A program made the position numbers and the translations under genes. Under the pieces are notes generated by a model that was not told where the DNA came from, made no database searches, and saw only the letters and a list, made by a program, of their open reading frames with translations. A DNA stretch of 64,000 nucleotides from Bathynomus jamesi (Eukaryota > Arthropoda > Malacostraca > Isopoda > Cirolanidae), in NCBI GenBank assembly GCA_023014485.1, contig JAJOZX010008814.1, positions 1-64,000 on the forward strand. Direction: 5' to 3'. Below, in pieces: positions 35,180-46,275 of the stretch. Every line of letters starts with the position of its first letter. The first letter of the stretch is position 1.

Positions 35180-38100
35180 GGTGGTCAAGTGGTTAGCGTC
35201 ACTGCCTCCGAATCCATCGGCGCCGGGATCGAGACCCTGTGGCGGCAGGCGGCGTGCACCAAAACCCAGCTGTTCATCCTTCCACACAAAAAAAAATTGG
35301 TTGGTAGATAAATAGGTACCCTGGGTAGCCTAGTGCTTAAGACCCTGGGCTGCTGGTGTGGCGTGGTTCGGATTCCACGTTAAACTGAAGATCTGAGGTG
35401 GAATTACACGCTTGACTTTCGTCAGAATGAACAATTCGGGAAGAAGCAAAACCAAGGTTAACCAAGGATATCTATATACAGGGTGATTACAAATGATCTT
35501 CCCGATTTTAAACCTTATGAAAAAACAAAGCTACAGCGAAAAGCAAGATATACAAATGCAGAAGAAAATAAAAAGTTTTATTTATAAGCTATTGAAGTTC
35601 AATATAAGCTCCTTTTCTCTCTCCTTTTGAGGTTACAACATTCCTGAATGAGCAATTGCCTGATCGTTGGATCAGGCGCCCATTCCTTGGCCGCCTCGTT
35701 CGTCCGATCTAACCCCCTTGATTTCTTCCTCTGGAGCGGTCAAAAATAAAGTTTTTGTTCCACGAATGGCAACAACTATGGAAAATTTGAAGTAAAGGAT
35801 CCGCGAGGCTGTTAGAAAATTTCAGTATGATATGCTGCAAAATGTATAGCAGGAAACAAAATATCGCTTTGATGTCTGCAGAGCCACAAAAAGGAGCTCA
35901 CATTGAATTGCAATAGCTTGTAAATAAAACTTTTGTTCTTTATTTGTATATCTTTCTTTTGGCTGTAGCTTTGTTAGTTTTTTCATAATAAAAATCATTT
36001 GTAATTTTGTAGTCACCCGGTGTGTGTGTGTGTGTGTTTGTGTGTGTGTTTAAGTTCGGGAAGAACCGATTCGCCTCTATTTAAAAGGGCATATCTCGGC
36101 GTAAAAACAAAGAAAAAGTGAGAGGAAAAGAAAGGGTGGAGGGGACAGTCGAAGTGGAAAAAGACCAAGGATGACAAGGACTGCAGGGTCGAGCCCCATC
36201 ATCCTTGGGTGATAGGGCCGAGAGGGAGCACGTGAAACCTCCTGGAACAAGCACGTACAAACGAGCACAAAGAGCACGAGCTTAGAACCCCCTTGCGGGG
36301 ATATATATATATATATATATATATATGTATAATTATGCGGGTTGCTTCTACAGAGCTTCAATTTAATATTTAGGAGAAATCCAATGACAAGGAGAAATGT
36401 AAATGCCATGAAAAGTCTTCTTTATTGCGCAACGTTTCGAGCAATACGCTCATCTTCAGGCTGTTTAATAACAATGTGAAATTAAAATCAATATTGAATG
36501 AAAAACAAACAGAAATTTCTATAACCTATTCGTAAAGACAAATTTTAAAAGACTGAGAAAAGAGGGTTAAGTTCTAAGTTATACAGATTTACATATAAAA
36601 ATTAAGAAGTTATTTTTAAATACATGTAGTAAATGTGAAATTAATACACTGGAAAAATTACCAATAGTACACTGGAACAATGGAGCTATCTACCTTACAC
36701 AGCAGTATCCGAGGCCGACTAATTTGAGCAGAGGAAACGGGAACGAAGGATGGCGAGGGAGATAGGGGAAGGAGGGATTATAAGGAATTGGGGAAGGAGG
36801 AGGGATCATAGCAAATTGAGAGGGACGGACGATGAGTCAACATTCAGACTAGGGGACAATGCTTTAATGAAAAGGGATTCTAAATTCTTAGTGAGTTGGG
36901 ACAAGTATTACAACCAAGAATTTTAAAATTGTCTAAAGTGACATCAATTTGCATTTGATGCTATGTTCACGAATGCTGGAGGCTTCCTTAGTTTTTAAAA
37001 TTTTACCTGTTCGGCCACTTATTCCCATATGCGAATAAAATCTAGCCCTGAGAGAGCGAACAGTGCTGCCGATGTAATTCCCAAGGAGACACCTGGGGCA
37101 GGTAAATAAATATACAACACCGCTACGCAACGAGTCAGGGGTTCGATCCTTCGCTGAGAAAAAGCTACCTAAAGACGTTTTATTAATAAATATGATGCGG
37201 AAATCAGTATGATACAAAAATTTCCTTAACAATTTTGTAAATTTAAGCTTAAATTCCTTATTCAAGGGACCCATTTCAGGTACCAAGAAATATTTTATAT
37301 CCTTCGGCACTGTAATACATGGAAGTTGAGGGCTATAAACATTATTTAAGAAGGATCTAATTAGTTTGTCTACATATTGAACAGGAAAACTATTATTAGT
37401 AAAGTATGATCTTAGATTATTAAATTCATCATTAAGTAAGGTAAAATTAGAGGTCAAATTATATCCTCTGAACAGGAGAGTTTTAATACAAGACATCTTA
37501 TAGTTGAAATCAGTAAAACTAAAAAAAATTCATGCCCAAACCAGTGAAAGTGGGTTTCCTATAAACTGATGTAGTAATAGAATCACCGTTTTTCGAAATT
37601 AAAAGATCTAAGAAGGGGAGGGAGCCATTTTGCTCAGTTTCCATTGTATACGTTATATTGGGGTGCAAAGAATTTAGGAAGTTAAAGAATTGTTGCGCTT
37701 GTACCGCATTATCAAAGACTGCTATCGAATCATCAACGAAGCGTCGATAGAAAATTGGCTTGAGATGAGTGGGAGATTGTCTAAAAATTACACTTTCTAA
37801 ATGAGTCATACTGATTTCCGCATCATATTTATTAATAAAACGTCTTTAGGTAGCTTTTTCTCAGCGAAGGATCGAACCCCTGACTCGTTGCGTAGCGGTG
37901 TTGTATATTTATTTACCTGCCCCAGGTGTCTCCTTGGGAATTACATCGGCAGCACTGTTCGCTCTCTCAGGGCTAGATTTTATTCGCATATGGGAATAAG
38001 TGGCCGAACAGGTAAAATTTTAAAAACTAAGGAAGCCTCCAGCATTCGTGAACATAGCATCAAATGCAAAATTGATGTCACTTTAGACAATTTTAAAATT

Positions 38101-38656
38101 CTTGGTTGTAATACTTGTCCCAACTCACTAAGAATTTTAGAATCCCTTTTCATTAAAGCATTGTCCCCTAGTCTGAATGTTGACTCATCGTCCGTCCCTC
38201 TCAATTTGCTATGATCCCTCCTCCTTCCCCAATTCCTTATAATCCCTCCTTCCCTATCTCCCTCGCCATCCTTCGTTCCCGTTTCCTCTGCTCAAATTAG
38301 TCGGCCTCGGATACTGCTGTGTAAGGTAGATAGCTCCATTGTTCCAGTGTACTATTGGTAATTTTTCCAGTGTATTAATTTCACATTTACTACATGTATT
38401 TAAAAATAACTTCTTAATTTTTATATGTAAATCTGTATAACTTAGAACTTAACCCTCTTTTCTCAGTCTTTTAAAATTTGTCTTTACGAATAGGTTATAG
38501 AAATTTCTGTTTGTTTTTCATTCAATATTGATTTTAATTTCACATTGTTATTAAACAGCCTGAAGATGAGCGTATTGCTCGAAACGTTGCGCAATAAAGA
38601 AGACTTTTCATGGCATTTACATTTTCCTTGTCATTGGATTTCTCCTAAATATTATA

Positions 38657-38728
<72 letters not shown>

Positions 38729-41700
38729 TCCGCGCGATGATTCCTCATTTCACGAAGGTCAAGCTTGTCGCATCTCCTCTCGAGTTGGCCTGGTGTAGTA
38801 CCAAGTTGGTTTCTTGTACTCTCCACTCACATAACCAGGTACGCCCGGCTCATCGGGGATTGTTCTGAGAGAGGCGTCTAATCTTCTTTTGAAGATGTCT
38901 CCTGCAACACCATTCGTGTTCCTTAGGTCTTTCGGCAGCTGATTAAACAGTTTTCGTCATCTCACAAAAAAACTATTTTCTCTCGGAGTTAAGGATGTTC
39001 CCTGTCTCGTCTTTAATTTGGGAACACGACACAGTCTTCCTTTTCTACTTTCGACCGTTGTTTAGGGAGTTAAGGATTCAGAGTTTAGTTCGCGTAACCT
39101 TTCCCAGTAATTTAGTTCTTTGCACCCCTTGATCTTGGCTGTGAAGCTTCTCTGAATCCCTTCTAGCTGTCTAATGTCTTCTTTTTTATATGGGGATGTT
39201 AGGACCGAGCAGAATTCCAATTTGGGTATAATCAGCGTTTTCAGTAGATCAATCTTTATATTCCTATCCCTTCGTTTAAAGGTTTCAATATCTGCCCAGT
39301 TATTCTCTTTGCTGTGTTTACTGCTATCTTATTTTGTGTTTCAAATTTCGCATCATCAGTCATTACAACTCCTAAATCTTTTGCTCTAGAATTTCTCTGA
39401 ATTTCCTGTCCATTTTGGGTATAATATTCCATGGATTTTAGGTCTTCTCTCTTTCCGTACCGTAACATCTGAAATTTCTCAGTGCTAAACTTCGTATTGT
39501 TGTCTTCCGTCCACTTGTAAATTCTGTTCATGTCGGTTTGTAGAGATCCTATATCTTCGGGTTTCTTATTTTTCTACTGATCTTTCTGTCATCAGCAAAG
39601 GATGTTACTGTGCTGTCTCTGGTAACGTCTTCATCTATGTCAGTTAGCATGATTATGAATAGTGGAGGAGCTAATACTATTCCTTGTGGTACTGAGCTGA
39701 GGCCCTCTGATTCTGAAGAAGATACTCCTTGTACTGTAACGACTTGCCGCGCTCACTAAGGAAATTATACAGTATATATCCATTTCCCTACTTTTCCTGT
39801 TATTCCCATATATTTCAGTTTATGTATTATGATTCCATGGTCACACTTGGCGGACGCTTTGGCAAAGTCTGTGTATATTACATCATAGTTTTCATTACTT
39901 TCAAGTGCATCAATAATGCTGTTGTAGTGTTCCATTAGTTGTGATAGGCATGATCTGCCTCACCGAAACCCATGTTGGTTATCATTGAATTTTTTCCGAG
40001 TTTCCAAAGTCATACATTTTCTGTCTAACTATTCTTTCAAATATTTTAGCGAGACGAGATGTAAGCGACACTGGTCTATAGTTTTTGGCCTCTGATCGAT
40101 CTCCTCCTTTATATATTGGGACTATGTTCGCGCTCTTCAGGATGCCCGGTATTTTCTCCCGTGTCTAGTGATCGTCTTCATATCCAACATAGGGGCTCAG
40201 CGATTGCATTTTTGCAGTTTTTGATCAGTATGGCATTCCATTTATCCGGTCGTGCCGCTGAGTATGCTTTTAGTTTCCCTATAGCTTGTGTAATATCATC
40301 TGTCGTAAAATCAGTCAGTTATACTTTCCGTTGTAGTTCTTCAAAGAACGCGTTTCTATCGCATATCAGTTTGTCAGTTTTTGGGATACTGAAAGAGGAT
40401 TCGTACTGAGCTCTTAAATTTCAGATACTTCTGTTAGATTATTATCAGATAAAGCACTGTTCTCATTTTTCAAAGGTCCGATAGTCGCATGGTTTTTGAC
40501 TTTCGTTTTGCAAAATTATACGGGCTCAATAAACCTTAGCCCCCCCGCCCATGGCCTAAACCATTAGAGGTACAGTAAAACTAAACATACCTTACAAAAG
40601 AGAAATTAATCCTGCATTTAATGAGAAACAATTAAAACTTGGTGTTCCCACCATTGGCTTCCAAGACAGCCTGAATTCGCTTTGGGTAGCTTGCCAAAAG
40701 TGACGTGAATAGATCTTGATCGTTACGCAAATCTGCTAAAACAGTTTCAACGTGTTGCGTCATTGTATCCTTCGAAAATGGATTTGCTGCAGGTTCTTGA
40801 AACAGAGACATTCAACCTTGTCCTTTATAACTGATCCAAAGAAGCTCATGTGGGTACTGAAGCCAAATGGTTCAGAGTTGGGATGGACAGTATTTTCGTG
40901 ATATTATTCTGTCCCAGCATGTCATTCCTTTTCTATGAAACCCAAACAATGTTATGGATGTCGATCAGGTCACACTTCTGCACGATAAGGCCCCCTGCTT
41001 TAAGGCATTAGTCACTCAACAGTTGTTGCGGAACCATGAGATCGATTTCATTTCCAAAGAAATCGATCTCATGGTTCCGCAACAACTGTTGAGTGACTAA
41101 TGCCTTAAAGCAGGGGGCCTTATCGTGCAGAAGTGTGACCTGATCGACATCCATAACATTGTTTGGGTTTCATAGAAAAGGAATGACATGCTGGGACAGA
41201 ATAATATCACGAAAATACTGTCCATCCCAACTCTGACCATTTGGCTTCAGTACCCACATGAGCTTCTTTGCAGTGAACAAAACAAACACACCAACACAGT
41301 CTGGACTTTTTAATAATTCGCGATAATGTTCATTATCATCGATTTCATCTGGTGTTGTGGCCCACACTCAATCATTTTGGTAGTTAGGCTAGCGTGTTAC
41401 GTATTTAAACAAAAAATTCATCGGAGACAGCTAAATGCATGAAATCATCCACATCCCAATCTTCAAGATAATGGGCAAACCACATTCTGTCATCGATGTT
41501 AAGTTGAGTTTTTCTTGGCTTTGGAAGTTCATGCCAAGGCTTTAAACCTTGCCTATGACGGTACAGTCGAATGATCTCACCAATAACGATCTTCCCTCTC
41601 AACACTTCGATCTCTCTAGAAAGTTTAGCACAGCTGTTTTTCCGCTTACGCGTACCGCTTTCAATGATGTCCTTTGTTTCCAGAGTGTGTGGCAAATTTG

Positions 41701-44700
41701 GGCGCCCAGATTTGGTTGTATCCATTTCACATTCATCCAAAGTTTTATTCCAATTTCTTTTGACGAAGTCCTCACTTCTTCGCAACTTTTTGGCAACCCA
41801 TGAACGTGTTATAAACGTGGCTCCAGCATCACGAGCTTCCCGAAATGTTATTGCTCGTACGCGATCTATCACACGTTGCCTCTCCGAATCACCAATTAAT
41901 TGAGAAGCCATTATATTATCACTATCAGCTAGAGTAATTTTAATACCTGCAATAAATAAAGAATTTTATATATTTTTATAAAGGGCTAAGGTTTTTTGGA
42001 ACCCCCTTACATATATTTTTTTTTCCCTTTCTTTAATTTACCGCCGATTCGTACCTAGTGTGGTACATATTTCAGCGAGGCAGTGGGCGAGTGGTGTTAT
42101 TGAGTTGGGGATGATAGACTAGGAGGGGCAGATGTGATGTTCAGTTAATGGGTAGTGGGTATGAGGGGCCTGGTCTCATACCCGTTGAAGCAGGTGGGAA
42201 TAAGTGAGGAAACGGGAAATCGCTTCCCCCGAAAAATGGGGGCCCTCAGCGAGCATGAATTGTAGACGCTCGGGTATCGGAATTTCGGCCAAGTGAGGGA
42301 AACATCTACAACGAAGCGCGGACAAGTTTGGGCATTCGACCAGGAGATGCACGACAGTGATGGGAGTATGGCAGGTAGGGCAGAGCGGGGCTGGCGATTT
42401 AGCCATAAGGTGACCATGAGTAATGCGTGTGTGTCCTATGCGGAGACGGGCTATAATCACTTCTTTATGCCGGGACCGGTGGAAGGAGGAGGCCCAGTAT
42501 CCTACTTGGGTAAATCCAGGATAAATAGACAGGTAGAAGTGCTGATATAACACTAATACATCTTCAATATTCACGAAACTTGGTCTGAGGGTGTTCTTTA
42601 GTGAAAAAAAACAAATTCCCAAATTTTTTTGAAAATCGGTCAAATAGGTCAAAATTTAGGGTCAGGTCAAATTTTGGCCAAATCGTGACCTACGAATTTT
42701 TTAAATCCCTATATCTCGGCTTCTAATTGTCGTAGCTTAATAAACTTTATATGGATGGAAGCGGAATGAGCTCTAGTTTCCAAAAATGGTACTTTCTTTT
42801 GAATAATTTAATAAAAAAAACAATTTTGAAAAAAAAAAAAATTCAGGATTTGACCTTGAAGGGATCAATTTTTAAAAAAATTTTATTGAAGAAAAAATGT
42901 TGCCTGGGCAAAGATCTACCATAATCAGCAATAAAAAGTTAGCTTACAGGCCATTATATAGTTTAAAACGTAATTTTATTAATGCTGGCTTTCTTCATTT
43001 TTTCAGAATTTCATCAAAAATTTATTTAATGAAACTAAACATATTAAATAGTAGGATAACAATATAATAAGGATATACTTAGCGTTTATAATTATTAATT
43101 GTAATTTAAATACGCATCTACTCTACATTCCACATACATGCTAAGTGCTAACTTCATATATATATGCTAATTTGTTTTAAGTTTTCTTGAGAAATTTTCT
43201 AAATCTTGAGCTGGAAAGACATACTGTATCCTTATTCCGCCTCTTAAACTTGACTCAACTGTTCCAAATATGTTCTCGGGGGGGAACATGGCAAATATCG
43301 TCTTCTGCAGGAAAAACGTACGAGGGCGCTATTCCTGAAGGATAAAGAAATTTAATAAAATAATCGTCATATTCTGCATCATACGACTCGACCAGTCCTA
43401 ACCACAATTCTTTTTCGTACACACAACCGACAAAAGAGCCTACTTCTATTTCTTAACTCTCTTCCGATATCACCGGCTTCTCCATCATGATCTACTACTT
43501 CTCCACAAACAATTTTTCTTATTTCTTCTGACTGAAGACTATTAGATAACGAATATACTTTTAAAGTGTTTGCTGACAAAGGGATAAATCTATGTAATTT
43601 TGGGGTACCTTTAATTGGGATAATCAGTAAACTGAGACGCTCTTGTAGCCCCTGAGACTCGGTTTATTAATTAGATAAAAATTAAATATATGTTTATTGA
43701 AAGATTTCATTAATTATATAAAAAATAAATATATGGTTATTTAAAGATATTTACCCGTTTTTATGGGGCTCTCATCTAAATATGGTAATATTTTATCGCT
43801 AAGTATATCCTTATTATGTTGTGGATCTTCCAAAAAAATTTCCTCAACAGGTGGAGCCGTAGAAATATTTGCAGACGAGCTACTACTGCGCTCAAAGGAT
43901 TCTTCATTTGCTGGTAAAGGACACAGTTCTTGTAGCGGTACAGCCTCTTCTGCTGGTGCTGGTACAGATTCCAGTATTCCAGGTTGACTTCTTATTAAGG
44001 TGTAGCAATTGCTACACAATAGCTGATCCTTTTGAAGAACTCCATAACTTACAGAAGCCATAAGTTCCGTAACTTTTTTAATATTATTGAAAATTCTTCT
44101 TTTGTTTTTTTAAAGGATCACAACATAATTTCTTATTTTTTGGCATTTTTTTAAAGTTATTTACGTAGATATTTAGGTACACCTGTATCTTTCAATATAT
44201 AGTTATTAAAATCTGGAAAAAAAATAAAATAAAATATAGGGATTTAAAAAATTCTTAGGTCACGATTTGGCCAAAATTTGACCCGACCCTAAATTTTGAC
44301 CTTTTTGACCGATTTTCAAAAAAATTTGGGCATTTGTTTTTTTCACTAAAAAACGCCCCCAGACCAAGTTTTATAAAAATTGAAGACATGACCGTGTTGT
44401 TTATCTGTATTTAACCTGGATTTACCCACAGTTTGCGATTTGATCTTGTGAAGTTTGTTTTGTGTGGCATGGTCCCATTCCCGTTGCCAGATGGAACGGA
44501 AGTGGGAGCGGAGAGTCGGGAAGAAGTCAGTGAAAGGGAGGGGCCGGGAGGAGGCCGGCAGTAAGCAGGCCGACTTTGCCGTGCGGTCCGCCTCCTCGTT
44601 ACCCTGGATGCCGACATGTGCCGGGACCCAGCAGAAGGCGATTGTCTTGTGTCGGAAGGCTGCTAAAAAATGGAAGATTTGCTGGATGGTACAGACGAGC

Positions 44701-44973
44701 GGATGAGGGGGGGTTAAATCTCTCTAGGGAGAGAAGTGCGCTTTAGGAATCTGAATAAATGACGAAAGAGCTGGCAGAGTGAGTGCGCACTATGTCGAGG
44801 GTCTCCTTAATCGCGAAGAGTTCTGCCGGGAAAACGGAGGACTCGCGGGGCAGGCTGACGCCTCGAGAAAGTGGCTGGGCCAGTATCACCGCTGAGGCGG
44901 CCGCACCAGTCTCCGAACGGGAACCATCTGTATAAATGGAGACTGAGACTGTGTCCGGATGTTGGGTTGCATG

Positions 44974-45025
<52 letters not shown>

Positions 45026-46229
45026 GGTGGTGCAAAAGTCTGGACCCATAGGCGGTTTATATGGAAAAATAGTGCGTGCAGGAAGTTTATTATGAAATGA
45101 AATTTAATTAACCATACACCAGTGACTAAATTATGTTAAATTTAACGTTCTAGTTCAGAATTTACAATAAGTGTAATGGTATTTCGTATAATCGAGGCAT
45201 AAGGAAATTTGCGACTGAACGTGAGGTGGCTCCTCCTTTTGCGTACAAAAGCACAAGCTCTATTCTTTCTGCTATTGTTAACTTGTCTGCCATAGGGTAA
45301 CAATCTGAAAAATATTTAGTAGTAAAATTATAAACAAAAATTAAATTATAAAAACTATTATAAAAATCGAAAGATATTTTTTATATAGTAAATTGCCTAT
45401 GGGTCCAGACTTTTGCACCACCCTGTATATATAATAAAATAAAAGTTAATGAATAATGAATTAGCTTTCACGATTCCCCCCGACCTCTACCTTATACTGA
45501 AAGAACTTTGGTTCACTGTTGTGTCAATAAAGACTGGACCAAAGTTCAAACGTTGGAAGAAATTATATCAATTACCATGTTGTGTCCATGTAAAAATTCT
45601 CCCATCCTTCCGCAATAATCGCGGTCTTATGAACACAAGTTAATCCACTTATTTTTAATTACCTTTGGTTAGCTTCCGCCCGAATTGTTCATTCTGACGA
45701 AGGTCAAGCTTTTCACTCTACCTTAGACCTACAGTTTAACGTGGAATCCGAACCACGCCCCATCGGCAGCACAGCGTCTTAACCACTAGGCCACCTAGGG
45801 TACCCATTTATCTACCAACCACTTTCTTTATTGTGTGGAAGGATGAACAGCTGGGTTTTTTGCTGCGCGCCGGCTGCCATCGGGTCTCGAACCCGGGGCC
45901 GATGGATTCGTAGTCAGCGACGCTAACCACTACACCACCGAGGCGCATAACTATACCAGTATTTGGAAAGTGAAACATATTTAAAGAATCACCCTGTACA
46001 TTTACCTGTATTTATGACGTACGTTCCACGTGCAAAGTTATTAAGAGCGGAAAAAACAATGTCTCGACTGTCCTTTGACCAACACCTCAAAGGAAGAATA
46101 CTTCGACCGCACAAACCATAAAACGAATTATTATCCGCAAGTTTTTGTTCTTTGTCCACGTAATCAATCAAAATCGTAGTCTAAAAATAAAAAAAAAAGA
46201 TATCGAAGATTTACTTTCGTAAAATGAAG

Positions 46230-46275
<46 letters not shown>

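Larger units (their letters stand above)
36327..37804 (-). mobile_element. Penelope-like element, copy 1
   Basis: Minus-strand reverse transcriptase (C-terminal part) and GIY-YIG endonuclease are followed by a 3' untranslated region ending near 36,345. The first 850 bp (36,363-37,215) form an inverted repeat with copy 2 at 37,805-38,651. Head-to-tail or inverted partial copies are usual for Penelope elements. It is 5' truncated at its junction with copy 2. Confidence 0.85.
37805..38652 (+). mobile_element. Penelope-like element, copy 2 (5' truncated)
   Basis: Starts in the middle of the coding region ([13 protein letters not shown]) directly against copy 1 and ends at CTCCTAAATAT before a TA array. 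It is nearly identical in sequence to copy 1 over about 850 bp, in opposite orientation. Confidence 0.85.
42508..44427 (-). mobile_element. family A copy 2: TIR-bounded, internally deleted DNA transposon
   Basis: The element begins GGGTAAATCCAGG and ends CCTGGATTTACCC. Inverted similarity continues for about 190-200 bp inward at both ends (left to about 42,710, right from about 44,235), with runs such as CCAAATTTTTTTGAAAATCG and AAAATTTAGGGTC. Inside, on the minus strand, are only the N-terminal and the C-terminal blocks of the family A protein seen at 10.0-12.85 kb; the core is deleted. The host sequence is LINE-C copy 2. No clear target duplication is visible. Confidence 0.8.
42005..44974 (-). 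mobile_element. LINE-C copy 2 (3' part only), split by a family A element
   Basis: Segments 42,005-42,507 and 44,428-44,974 align with the 3' kilobase of LINE-C copy 1. They cover the poly-A tail (T-run near 42,017-42,025), the Cys-rich tail ([20 protein letters not shown]) and RNase H. It is 5' truncated at a TA array. Copy 1 gives the uninterrupted sequence CAGTATCCTAATTGCGG, where this copy is split by 1.92 kb. Confidence 0.83.

Noticed and set aside
35177..35250. Functional tRNA gene
   Set aside because: A and B boxes are present, but the cloverleaf is incomplete and the unit is followed by a second tRNA-like unit and a LINE-like tail; this is a SINE. The same holds for 45,870-45,947.
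38617..38826. Open frames with long Ile-Tyr or Tyr-Ile runs at TA arrays
   Set aside because: Microsatellites read in frame; no real protein. The one inside LINE-B is noted only as an interruption.
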